Below are positions 42,230-50,763 of a stretch of DNA of 64,000 nucleotides, piece by piece; the first letter of the stretch is position 1, and each line of letters starts with the position of its first letter. The notes under the pieces were generated by a model. The model did not search any database. It saw nothing but the letters and a program-made list of their open reading frames with translations, and was not told the DNA's origin. This DNA comes from Nocardia sp. CY41 (lineage in GTDB: Bacteria > Actinomycetota > Actinomycetes > Mycobacteriales > Mycobacteriaceae): NCBI RefSeq assembly GCF_009829325.1, contig NZ_VUOS01000024.1:124001-188000 (forward strand), given 5' to 3'. A program made the translations under genes and the position numbers.

Positions 42230-44437
42230 CTACTTGGGTACTGGCTCGAGAACGGCGCTGGTCTCGGGGATTTCGATACGGTCGTGCAGGCGGGCGAGCC
42301 GGCGCGGCGCCCACCAGTTGGCCGCGCCGAGCATGCGCATCAAGGCCGGCGCGAGCACGGCGCGGATCAACGTGGCGTCGCTGAGCACCGCCAGGGTCAG
42401 GCCGAGGCCGAACAGCTGGATGAACGACACGTGCGAGGTCACCATCCCCGCGAAAGCGATCGCCATCAGGCACGCGGCCGCGGTGAAGATCCGCGCGGTG
42501 CGGGCGACGCCGGTCGCCACCGCACGCGTGTTGTCGCCGGAGGCCAGCCACTCTTCCCGGATCCGGGACAGCAGGAACACCTCGTAGTCCATCGAGACGC
42601 CGAAGGCGATGCAGAACATCAGGATCGGCATGGTCGGCACGAGATATCCGGTCGGGGTGAAGCCGAGCAGATCCGACAGATGCCCCTCCTGGAAGACCCA
42701 GACCATGGCGCCGAAGGTCGCCGCCAGCGAAAGCGTGTTGAGCAGCAGCGCTTTGATCGGCAGCAGCACACTGCCGGTGAAGAAGAACAGCACCACCACC
42801 GTCGACAGCGCGATCACGAAGATCGCCAGGGGAACCTTCGCAGCGAGTGCGTCGAGCGCGTCGACGCTTTCGGCCGCCGCGCCACCGAGTAGCGCCCGGC
42901 CGGGCGCGGGGACCGCGCGCACCCGGTCGAGCTGCTCGATCGCGGCGGGGGAGTACGGGTCGAGCCGGGTGCCCACGCGCAGATACGTGCCCGCGTCGCC
43001 GCGCATACCGGGCGGCGCCGAGGCCACTTTCAGCCCGCCGGCATAGACGCCCGCCGCGGACAGCACCGACGTGACGTCCTGCGCTCGCGACAAACGCTCG
43101 GCGTAGGCGGCGATCTCGGCGTCGCCGCCCCGGAATCCGGGGACGGCCACGAGCACTCCGGCCATGGTGTTCTCCCGGAAGCCGGTACGCAAGGCGTCGC
43201 CGACCTCGTGGCTGGACGCGCCGGTGATGACCCGGTCGTCGGCGGCGCCGAACCGGACGGAAAGGAACGGCGACCCCAGCACCAGCAGCAACGCGACGAC
43301 CGCCACCGCGGACACCACCGGGCGGCGCATCACCAGCAGCACCGCGCGATACCAGCGGGTTTCGGTGACTTCCACCGGAGCGGGACGCGACCGGCGGCGC
43401 AGCAATGCACGCACGTCGAGTGCGTCCACGCGGGGCCCGAGCAGCGCCAGCGCGGCGGGCACCAGCAGCAGCGTGGTGAACACGGCCGCCCCGAGCACCG
43501 CCAGCCCCGCGTAGGCCAGCGACCGGAGGAAATACAGCGGGAAGACCAGCAACGTCGACAGCGACAGCGCGATCACCACCCCGGAGAACAGGACGGTACG
43601 ACCCGCCGTCCGCGCCGTGCGCGCGACCGCGGCACCGGTGTCGTGTCCGGCGGCGAGTTCCTCCCGGAACCGGCTGACCATGAACAGGCTGGAGTCGATC
43701 GCGACCGCGAATCCGAGGGCGCTCATCATGTTCAGCGCGAAGATTGATACGTCGCCTACCTCGGTGAGCAGCCGCAGGATCGGCAGGGTCGCGAAAATGT
43801 TGAACACGCCCACCGCCAGCGGGATCAGCGCCGCTGTCAGGCTGCCGAAGACCAGGACCAAGGCGAGACCGGTCAGCGGTATCGCGATCGCCTCGGTGAT
43901 GAGCAGGTCGGTGACGATCTGATGGCTCATCTCGTCGAAGGCCACCGCCTGGCCGCCCGCGCGCACGGTGACGCCGTCGTAATCACCGCTCACCTGGTCG
44001 GCGATGGCACCGGCCCGTGTGGGCGCGTCGGTGTCGTCGCCGGTGACGTGGGCCAGGACCAGGCCGTCGCGGCCGTCGTTGCCGCGCAGGCCCTGCCGCA
44101 GATCCGGCGGAAGTTCCCAGTACGACTGGACCGCGTCGACCTCGCTGCGGCCACGCAGGTCCCCGGCCAGGCGTTCACCGACCGAGCGCGCCGCCGGACC
44201 GTCGAGTCCTTCCGGAGCGGTGACCAGCAGCACGAGATTCGGTGCTGCGCCGGGGAAGTCGCGGCTCAGGAACGCCGCGACCTCGGCGGATTCGGTGTCG
44301 GACGGGATGTAGCCACCGGATTTCAGGTGGGCGGGCGCCGACCAGCCCAGGCCGACGCAGACGATCCCGATGAGCAGCGCGCCATAGAGGATGGATCGCG
44401 GTCGCCCGACTGCCAGGCGTGCGAGACCAGCAAGCAT
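42230..44437 (-). CDS. MMPL family (RND-type) lipid/small-molecule exporter
   Basis: 735 residues in the duplicated MMPL plan. One helix is followed by an extracytoplasmic loop (~40-190) and five helices; this is then repeated. Conserved membrane residues include the DSS in ALGFAVAIDSSLFMVSRFREE and DYE in FGVSMDYEVFLLSRIREEW, the proton-relay region. It is predicted to export the product of the locus across the inner membrane by proton motive force. ATG 44437 has AAGGG upstream. It lies 15 bases upstream of the ketoreductase gene. Confidence 0.92.
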   Translation of the reverse strand: MLAGLARLAVGRPRSILYGALLIGIVCVGLGWSAPAHLKSGGYIPSDTESAEVAAFLSRDFPGAAPNLVLLVTAPEGLDGPAARSVGERLAGDLRGRSEVDAVQSYWELPPDLRQGLRGNDGRDGLVLAHVTGDDTDAPTRAGAIADQVSGDYDGVTVRAGGQAVAFDEMSHQIVTDLLITEAIAIPLTGLALVLVFGSLTAALIPLAVGVFNIFATLPILRLLTEVGDVSIFALNMMSALGFAVAIDSSLFMVSRFREELAAGHDTGAAVARTARTAGRTVLFSGVVIALSLSTLLVFPLYFLRSLAYAGLAVLGAAVFTTLLLVPAALALLGPRVDALDVRALLRRRSRPAPVEVTETRWYRAVLLVMRRPVVSAVAVVALLLVLGSPFLSVRFGAADDRVITGASSHEVGDALRTGFRENTMAGVLVAVPGFRGGDAEIAAYAERLSRAQDVTSVLSAAGVYAGGLKVASAPPGMRGDAGTYLRVGTRLDPYSPAAIEQLDRVRAVPAPGRALLGGAAAESVDALDALAAKVPLAIFVIALSTVVVLFFFTGSVLLPIKALLLNTLSLAATFGAMVWVFQEGHLSDLLGFTPTGYLVPTMPILMFCIAFGVSMDYEVFLLSRIREEWLASGDNTRAVATGVARTARIFTAAACLMAIAFAGMVTSHVSFIQLFGLGLTLAVLSDATLIRAVLAPALMRMLGAANWWAPRRLARLHDRIEIPETSAVLEPVPK

Positions 44438-44487
44438 GATGAATGACCCTTCTCGGATTCCGGCCGTGCGTCGCGGGTGTGGCGGCG

Positions 44488-45414
44488 CTACTCGGTGCCG
44501 CCGGAATCGATGTAGCCGGCCAGCGCCCGCCATTCCTTGGCGTTGCGGGTGGCGAGTTCGGCGACGGCCGGGATGCAATGCGGAGGGACGGTGGCCACCA
44601 ATGCGGTCCACACCTCGCGCTGCATGGAGTGGGTGTGCAACCAGCGCAGCAGGTCGCGGCCTTGCTGGCTGTGCCGCATGGCGGGGTCGCGAGTGAGCTG
44701 CTGCAGCAGCAGCGCGCTGCCCTCGGGTTGGTCCGCGGCGTTGTCGTGCTCCGGTGACCCGGTCTCTCGCAGACGTTTCCGGATCGCGTGCGCCGTGCTG
44801 ATGGACACCTCGGCCGCGGCGGCCAGCGCGCGTAACGGCATGTCCGGCGAGGTGGCCAGCAGCTCGGCGACGCGGCGCCTGCGCTGGGCGCGATCCAGCG
44901 GCCTGCGCCTGCCGTCGGCGCCGACGCGGATGTTCGACTGCGGAATTTCCGCAGTCGAACGTTGGCGAATCGTGGCCACCGTGCGCGCCGAGAGCCCCGT
45001 GGTGGACGCGATGGCGCGGTCGGACAATTCCGGGAGAGTCTCGATGATCCGCTCGGCCGCCGCTTTGCGATCCGCGAGCGTCAACGGCAGCCCGTGCGTC
45101 GTATTCAGTTCGACGCCGCGCAGAAAAGCCTCGGCCTGTGTTCCGTCGAAGAACACGACTTCGATGTACTCGCGTCCGAGCCATTGCGCGGCGCGCAACC
45201 GGTGCATTCCGTCGATGACGCGCATCGTGCTGCGGTGCACCAGGATCGGCGGCAATTCGGTATCGCTCTCGGCCAGCCGCGCGATGTGCCGGCGATCTTC
45301 TCCGTTCGACCGCGGCGAGTCCGCGGGCAGCAGATCATCGATCGATACGCGACAACGCGCGTTCGACGCCAGTGGCACCACGTCGCCGCTCGCCAATTTA
45401 AACTCAGCGGACAT
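44488..45414 (-). CDS. StrR-type pathway-specific activator (ParB-like domain plus HTH)
   Basis: 308 residues. The ParB-like N-terminal domain reads ISIDDLLPADSPRSNGEDRRHIARLAESDTELPPILVHRSTMRVIDGMHRLRA, close to StrR/NovG-type activators of antibiotic clusters (residue 1 of IDDLL is V here: VSIDDLL). An HTH (DRAIASTTGLSARTVATIRQR), the linker GADGRRRPL and a second HTH-like segment follow. ATG 45414 follows GGGGG. It is the head of the minus-strand transporter/ketoreductase series, and its own coding sequence carries a perfect StrR-type operator. Confidence 0.9.
   Translation of the reverse strand: MSAEFKLASGDVVPLASNARCRVSIDDLLPADSPRSNGEDRRHIARLAESDTELPPILVHRSTMRVIDGMHRLRAAQWLGREYIEVVFFDGTQAEAFLRGVELNTTHGLPLTLADRKAAAERIIETLPELSDRAIASTTGLSARTVATIRQRSTAEIPQSNIRVGADGRRRPLDRAQRRRRVAELLATSPDMPLRALAAAAEVSISTAHAIRKRLRETGSPEHDNAADQPEGSALLLQQLTRDPAMRHSQQGRDLLRWLHTHSMQREVWTALVATVPPHCIPAVAELATRNAKEWRALAGYIDSGGTE
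44932..44960. promoter_or_regulatory. Perfect 29-bp palindrome matching the StrR operator, inside the StrR-type gene
   Basis: Arms GTTCGACTGCGGAA (44932-44945) and TTCCGCAGTCGAAC (44947-44960) flank one central base. The outer parts, GTTCGACTG-N11-CAGTCGAAC, equal the known StrR binding consensus. On the coding strand it encodes part of the inter-domain linker (STAEIPQSN). Likely an autoregulatory or downstream activation site for the MmpL unit. Confidence 0.75.
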
Positions 45415-45495
45415 TTCGAACCCCCAGGGTCGCCCGGAATCAGATCGGTCCTCGATGACCCGATGGCCCATCCCGAACCCGGTTAGGCTTCGACC

Positions 45496-45507
45496 GACCG
45501 ATCGGTC
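45496..45507. promoter_or_regulatory. Probable TetR operator
   Basis: GACCGATCGGTC is a perfect 12-base palindrome, preceded by a further CGACC. It sits between the divergent StrR-type and TetR genes, about 65 bases before the TetR ATG. Confidence 0.55.
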
Positions 45508-45572
45508 ACAGCGTAGGTGCGGCCGGTGCCCGAGACTAGCCTTTTCAGAAAGAGTGGGGAGAATTCGGAAAC

Positions 45573-46160
45573 ATGACAGTCATTGCCGACCCCGGTCGCA
45601 CGGCACTGCTCATCGCGGGCACCGTGGTAGCGGAACGCGAAGGGCTGCATCGCCTTTCGGTCAACGCGGTGGTCGAGGAGGCCGGGATGGCCAAGGGCAC
45701 CTTCTACCACCACTTCGTCAACCGCCGCAGCTACGTCATCGCGCTGCACCGCCGCTTCTTCGACGCGCTGTCGCAGTCGGTGGCCGCCGCGCTGGCCGGG
45801 ATACCGCCGGGCATCGAACGGATCGCGCCCAGTCTGGACGCGTTCCTGGATGCCTGCCTCGACGCCCGCGGCACCGAGGCGTTCATGGTCCAGGCGCGTA
45901 CCGATCCGGATCTGCGCGAGGAGATCCGCCGCCGTCACGAGCTGTTCATCGCCGTGGGGCGGCCGGACATGGTCGCCGCCGGGTGGCCCGACCCGGACGC
46001 GGCCTCGCGGATGAAGGTCGCCATGGTCGGTGAAATCTGCCTGGCCGAGCTGACTTCCCGGCGTGCGCGTCCGGATCTGCGCACGGCGGCCGTGCGGATG
46101 CTGACCGCCAACCGCACCGGGCCGCTCGGGTTGGAGCCGCCCGAGGGCAATGCGACTTAG
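45573..46160 (+). CDS. TetR family transcriptional regulator
   Basis: 195 residues with HTH LSVNAVVEEAGMAKGTFYHHFVNRRSYV and a short TetR C-terminal domain. It is divergent from the StrR-type activator, with a GACCGATCGGTC palindrome in the 158-base spacer. It probably represses both genes until a ligand, perhaps the pathway product, is present. It closes the PKS/AvrD locus on the right. Confidence 0.88.
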   Translation: MTVIADPGRTALLIAGTVVAEREGLHRLSVNAVVEEAGMAKGTFYHHFVNRRSYVIALHRRFFDALSQSVAAALAGIPPGIERIAPSLDAFLDACLDARGTEAFMVQARTDPDLREEIRRRHELFIAVGRPDMVAAGWPDPDAASRMKVAMVGEICLAELTSRRARPDLRTAAVRMLTANRTGPLGLEPPEGNAT

Positions 46161-46460
46161 GCGCCGCTATATTCGATGAAAAGTTCTCTGCGCGAATTAC
46201 TTTCGCGTACATGCGCCTCCTCGGTCGTTTGCCGGGCGACGGGTGGGGTACGAGAGACGCCGCGACGGACCACGGTCGCGGCTCGCGATGGCGACGGTAT
46301 CGATCCCGGCGGCGACGGTGCGAGGCGCGACCGGTCGCGCGAGTGTCTTTCGGCCCTCGCGCCGGGGACGATCAGCCGTGTTCGCGCCTGTGGTGCGGCG
46401 CATACCGTCGAGTTCGGCGCTCGGTTGGGTGCTACACGATCACGGGCTCGGGAGGCCGTC
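46161..46460. other. Intergenic region upstream of universal stress gene
   Basis: 300 bases with no convincing gene. GGAGG at 46451-46455 is the ribosome-binding site of the next gene. I looked for a DosR-type palindrome (GGGAC...GTCCC) and did not find a good one. Confidence 0.45.
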
Positions 46461-47393
46461 ATGACAGAACAGCGATTCGACGACCCGCACCACCTCGCCA
46501 CAGCGAAAGTGGTTGTCGGCGTCGATGGTTCGGAGGGATCATGGACCGCGGTGCGGTGGGCGGCGCGGTTCGCGGCCGAGCGCGGACGGGCCCTCGAGAT
46601 CCTGCACGGGATGGAGCTGGTGGGGACCGGGTGGGTGCTCGGCGACTACGAGGTCGTGATCCCCTCGGTGCTCGACGCTGCCCGCGAACAGGGACGAGAG
46701 GTGGTCGCCCAGGCCGAACGCGTGGCCCGTTCGGTCGCGCCCGAGCTGCGTATCTCGGCTCGCGCGACGAGCGACACCGGAAGGCAACTGTTGATCGAGC
46801 ACAGCGCCGAGGCGTTTGCGGTCGTGATCGGTGCGACCGGCGACGCGGGGACGTTCGCGCACCTGGGCTCGACGCTGCTGGCGGTGACCGCCCACGCGCA
46901 CGGCACGGTGGTCGTCGTGCGGACCGACCCCGACGTCGACGGCGGGGTGCACCCGTCGGGCCCGGTGGTAGTCGGTGTGGACGGCAGTCCGGTCGGAGAC
47001 GCCGCGATCGCGGCAGCGTTCACCGAAGCGGCCGAACGCGGCGCCGACCTCGTCGCCGTCCACGTGTGGACCGACTGGGACTCCGGGCGCTTCGCCGGTG
47101 ACGTCCACCGGACCGACGCCGAACTCGACAATGTCGAGCGGGTGCTCCTCGCCGAGCGCATCGCGGGCTGGCAGGAGAAGTTCCCGCAAGTTCGTGTCAC
47201 GCGGAAGGTCGAGGTGTCCGCTCCGGCGTCTCATCTGCTGTCCTGGTCGAAGGTGGCGCAGTTGCTGGTCGTGGGCAGTCGCGGCCGGGGTGGCTTCGCC
47301 GGGATGCTGCTCGGCTCCACCGCCAACACGGTGGTGCAGCACGCTTCGTGCCCGGTCATGGTCGTGCACCCACAGGAGCGGATCAGCGGCTAG
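46461..47393 (+). CDS. Universal stress protein with two UspA domains
   Basis: 310 residues, two tandem Usp domains. Each begins VVVGVDGS (residues ~15 and ~172). The second keeps the ATP-binding loop GSRGRGGFAGMLLGSTANTV; the first has the degenerate GATGDAGTFAHLGSTLLAV. This is the layout of mycobacterial dormancy-linked Usps. ATG 46461 follows GGAGG. Its end overlaps the convergent CBS gene by 11 bases. Confidence 0.92.
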   Translation: MTEQRFDDPHHLATAKVVVGVDGSEGSWTAVRWAARFAAERGRALEILHGMELVGTGWVLGDYEVVIPSVLDAAREQGREVVAQAERVARSVAPELRISARATSDTGRQLLIEHSAEAFAVVIGATGDAGTFAHLGSTLLAVTAHAHGTVVVVRTDPDVDGGVHPSGPVVVGVDGSPVGDAAIAAAFTEAAERGADLVAVHVWTDWDSGRFAGDVHRTDAELDNVERVLLAERIAGWQEKFPQVRVTRKVEVSAPASHLLSWSKVAQLLVVGSRGRGGFAGMLLGSTANTVVQHASCPVMVVHPQERISG

Positions 47394-47850
47394 CCGCGCT
47401 GTCCGATGCGTTGCCGGTCACGGGCAGATTGGCGGCGCAGACCGCCTCGACGAACTCACCGACGGTGGCCCCGGTCAGATGGCGAGCCAGATCGGCCTCG
47501 GTGATGATGCCGACCAGCACGCCGTGGTCGGTGACCGGGAGCCGACGGACCCGGTGCTGCTCCATGAGCACCAGAGCGTCGCGCACCTCGGTGTCGATCT
47601 CGACGGTGTGCAGTCGATCGGCACCCTGCGCCAATTCTCCGGCGGTGGTGGTCTTCGGATTCGCGCCGACGCCGACGACCTTCACAACGATGTCGCGATC
47701 GGTGACGATGCCGACGGGACGGCCTTCGCCGTCGCAGATCGGCAGCGCGCCGATATCGAGCTGTCGCATCCGCTGGGCGGCAGCCTCCATGGTGTCTCGC
47801 ACACTGATGTGCTGTACGTCGGCCCGCATGATCGTCCGCGCGGTGCTCAT
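47383..47850 (-). CDS. hrp1: CBS-domain protein, Hrp1-like
   Basis: 155 residues made of two CBS domains. It closely resembles mycobacterial hypoxic response protein 1 (Rv2626c): MSTARTIM, AAAQRMRQLDIGALPICDGEG, VGIVTDRDIVVK, MEQHRVRRLPVTDHG, LVGIITEADLARHL. Soluble; ligand unknown. Strong GGAGAC ribosome-binding site. Tail-to-tail overlap with the Usp gene may allow mutual antisense control. Confidence 0.9.
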   Translation of the reverse strand: MSTARTIMRADVQHISVRDTMEAAAQRMRQLDIGALPICDGEGRPVGIVTDRDIVVKVVGVGANPKTTTAGELAQGADRLHTVEIDTEVRDALVLMEQHRVRRLPVTDHGVLVGIITEADLARHLTGATVGEFVEAVCAANLPVTGNASDSAASR

Positions 47851-47969
47851 GATGTGTCTCCTTCCACTCCGGCGGCGTGCTCGCTACGTCGATCATCATT
47901 CGACGGTGACGGGGGCACCGACAGAGCAGAAGGTCATCAGACCGGTCGGGCCGGTTCCGGGTCGGCCCG

Positions 47970-49223
47970 TCAGATGTGCAGCGGAGCGGTCGGCGGGAAG
48001 GTGACCGGCAGTTCGGTCAGGGCCCTGTGGAAGGGCCCCGGTCGCCAGCTGGGTGTCCCGTTCGGCAGGTTCGGCCGGATCTCCGGCAGCGCGTCGAGGA
48101 GCTGGTCGATGGCCTCTTGCGCGATCAGATAGGCCAGCGATCGCGCCGGGCAGGCATGCGGGCCGAGGCCCCACGCCAGGTGGGAGCGGTTGCCGGTCAG
48201 GTCGCCGGCGCGGATCGCGGGATCGTTGTTGCAGGCGGCCATGCTGATGACGACGGGCTGGTGTGCGGGCAGCCAGATGCCGTCGATGAGGATCGGATGG
48301 CGTGGATAGGTGATCAGCAGGTTCGCCAGCGGCGGGTCGTCGAACAAGACCGAATCGAGGGCATCGCGCGACGAGAGGTTGCCGCCGAGAATGCTGTCGC
48401 CGTAGCGCTCGTCGGTGAGGATCAGCAGCAGGGTGTTGACGATCAGGTTCAGCTGGAATTCGATCCCGGTGCCGTAGACCTGGGACACGTGGTGCGAGGC
48501 CTCTACGTCGTTCAGCCGGGCGGGATGCTGCAGCAGCACCGAGGTGATATCGCGGCCGGGTTCGGCGCGTTTGAGCGTCACGAGGCTCATCAGCGCCTCC
48601 CCGAGCATCTGATTGCCCTTCTCGGCGTCGACACCCTCGAGCAGCGCGGCCGTACCGGCGGCGACCTGCCCGCCGATCTCCGGCGGGCAGCCGAGCAGAT
48701 AGTTCACCACTTCGAATACCAGTGGGAACACATACTGGCGGATCAGGTCGGCAGACCCGTCCTGGCAGAAGGAGTTGATCAGCGGGATGGCGACGCCCTC
48801 GACGACGGCGTGCAGGGCATACAGGTCGACCTCGTCGATGGCCGCGGTGATCGCGCCTCGGTAGCGAGTGAAGTCGGTCCCGGTACTGCGACTGGCCATG
48901 GGCCGCCACTCCAGCAGGGGCAGGATGGGGCAGTCGGCGGGAATGTTCTTCTGCCAGGTGCGTGGGTCGGCGGGGAAGTGCTCGGGATCGTTGAGGATCC
49001 GCACCGCGGTGCTGTAGCCGATCACCAAGGTGGCCGGTACGCCCGGCGCCAACTCCACCGGCGCCAACGACCCGTAGCGCCTGCGCATTTCGCGATAGAC
49101 ATGGTGCGGATCAGCCGCGAACTCGGCCGAGTACAGGGGCACCCGCGGGTCGTCGGAATCGACGGGCGAGCCGTGGACTACCGGGCACGACTGCGCCGGA
49201 GCCTGAGATCCCAGCGTACTCAA
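47970..49223 (-). CDS. Cytochrome P450, CYP157-like, lacking ExxR (second paralogue)
   Basis: 417 residues from TTG 49223, chosen because GGAG lies seven bases upstream and the start then matches the paralogue at 26941. A longer GTG frame (49295) has poor codon use. Heme Cys358 is in WGLGPHACPARS. The K-helix site reads SVLF (Ser291 to Phe294), so both the Glu and the Arg of ExxR are missing. The I-helix reads GTGIEF, without the Thr. Well over half the residues match the other P450. No conservon partner genes are adjacent. Confidence 0.87.
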   Translation of the reverse strand: MSTLGSQAPAQSCPVVHGSPVDSDDPRVPLYSAEFAADPHHVYREMRRRYGSLAPVELAPGVPATLVIGYSTAVRILNDPEHFPADPRTWQKNIPADCPILPLLEWRPMASRSTGTDFTRYRGAITAAIDEVDLYALHAVVEGVAIPLINSFCQDGSADLIRQYVFPLVFEVVNYLLGCPPEIGGQVAAGTAALLEGVDAEKGNQMLGEALMSLVTLKRAEPGRDITSVLLQHPARLNDVEASHHVSQVYGTGIEFQLNLIVNTLLLILTDERYGDSILGGNLSSRDALDSVLFDDPPLANLLITYPRHPILIDGIWLPAHQPVVISMAACNNDPAIRAGDLTGNRSHLAWGLGPHACPARSLAYLIAQEAIDQLLDALPEIRPNLPNGTPSWRPGPFHRALTELPVTFPPTAPLHI

Positions 49224-49447
49224 GAGCAAACTCCAAACTTGGTTCGTATGCACTAGCTGACTGCTGAAGCACCGCTCCCTGCCCGGACACTGCACCGGAG
49301 CGAGTTACCGGGTCTGCGGGAACCGGTAGATGGTATAGCGCGCACGGACCGGATCCATCACCGCGCGCGGGAATATGCCTCCCGGCCACGCTTTCCGTTA
49401 CGCGCGGCCGGACTGTTGCCCGGCCGCGCCACCACGAGAATCCGGTG

Positions 49448-50620
49448 TCAGACGCCGAGTGCGTCCAACGAATCGTGGTCGTCGATAGCCGTGGTGATCC
49501 GTTTCAACAGCGTCAAGCACGTCTCCACGGGCTGCATCTTCGGTTGATACGCCGCCCGGCCGATCGTGAACGCCCACGCCGCGTAAGCGAACATCGACTG
49601 TTGCCGGTAGGCCAGCCATGCGTCGTCGAAGGAGGGCGCCTGACCGTCGAGGGTGCCGAGTTCGTCCAGGTAGGCCGCCAGCAGGTCGCGGTCCCAGGCC
49701 CGTCGGTCCTCGGGCTCGCATCCCGAATTGACGGTATAGGCGAAATCGTGCGCCCACCCGCCCCGCATGACCACCTGCCAGTCGACGAATCCCATTCGAC
49801 CGGAGCCGGTTCGGTAGGTCTGGCCGATGTGCGGGTCACCGTGCAGCAGAGTCTGGGGCAGTTCGTTCGTGGCTTTGTCGATCGCGCGCTCCACACCGGC
49901 CCACAACCGCTCCGCCTGTCCGTGGAGCGCCGCGGGCACCACGTCCGCGGCGCGGCGCAGGCCGACTTCGCAACGCTTCCTCATGTCGATGGCGGCAAGG
50001 TAAGCCTGCAGCGCCTCGGTGGTCGTCTTGAGGTCCGTGATCGACGGATGGTTCCAGAAGGTGCGGTGCAGCCGGGCGAGATTGCGGACCAGATCTTCGA
50101 TCTGATCGCGGGCGATCGGGGCGTTCGGCTCGATGAACTGCGCACCGCGGGTCGCGGCGATGTCCTCCATGAGGGCGATCGATCGCCAGGACGCCGGGTC
50201 GGCGGCGCCCCAGTAGCCGAACGGAGCCTCGATGTCGGCCTGCGGGCGGAAGTCTCTGAAGAAGCGGGTCTCGCCGTCGATCATCTTCCCGCCGCCGAGC
50301 AGGATGCGCTGCGAGAAGGCGGTCGTGGTCTTCGCGAACAGTTCGGTGGGCAAGCCCGCCTGCTCGCCGGCGTCGTTGTAGCCGACGCGAATCGCGACGC
50401 GAGTGGACGTTCCGCGGCTGCCGTTCGAGGTCTCGAACGAGACGACTTCGGCTCCGGGAACGTCGCGGCACAGGACGGCCGTCAGCCACCGCGGTGTGAC
50501 GGTTTCACCGGACACCGGAACGTCCTCGACGTCCCTGGCTTTCGGCCGGATCAGCTTCTCGCCCAGGATGTGAGCGCCAACTGTGACCGACCGGCCGAGC
50601 AACCATAGCTTGTGGTTCAT
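49448..50620 (-). CDS. Aminoglycoside phosphotransferase-fold kinase family protein
   Basis: 390 residues. Catalytic loop LLHGDPHIGQ (Asp) and metal-binding GFVDWQVV are clear. The N-terminal region (SNGSRGTSTRVAIRVGYND... LFAKTTTAF) holds the ATP-binding lobe with Lys in FAK. It is closest in style to the ecdysteroid-kinase-like/DUF1679 group rather than to antibiotic phosphotransferases. The substrate is a small alcohol, unknown. Could be linked to the P450 gene downstream on the same strand. Confidence 0.82.
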   Translation of the reverse strand: MNHKLWLLGRSVTVGAHILGEKLIRPKARDVEDVPVSGETVTPRWLTAVLCRDVPGAEVVSFETSNGSRGTSTRVAIRVGYNDAGEQAGLPTELFAKTTTAFSQRILLGGGKMIDGETRFFRDFRPQADIEAPFGYWGAADPASWRSIALMEDIAATRGAQFIEPNAPIARDQIEDLVRNLARLHRTFWNHPSITDLKTTTEALQAYLAAIDMRKRCEVGLRRAADVVPAALHGQAERLWAGVERAIDKATNELPQTLLHGDPHIGQTYRTGSGRMGFVDWQVVMRGGWAHDFAYTVNSGCEPEDRRAWDRDLLAAYLDELGTLDGQAPSFDDAWLAYRQQSMFAYAAWAFTIGRAAYQPKMQPVETCLTLLKRITTAIDDHDSLDALGV

Positions 50621-50763
50621 TAGCCTGCCTCGATTCCGGAGTGCGACATGACCGCCCGCGCAGCGGGATCACCGGTGCGCGGGTCCGCAGGACAGTACCG
50701 CATGCCCTCGAAGCGGTTGGACCGCAAGAGGATTTGCCCCTGCGCGGCGAGAACGAGCGGCGG

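Noticed and set aside
46161..46460. Possible DosR-type box before the Usp gene
   Set aside because: Only a one-sided GGGAC-like match was found; the paired GTCCC half is missing.
47976..49256. 426-codon plus-strand frame antisense to the second P450
   Set aside because: It mirrors the P450 codons and has no recognisable domain.
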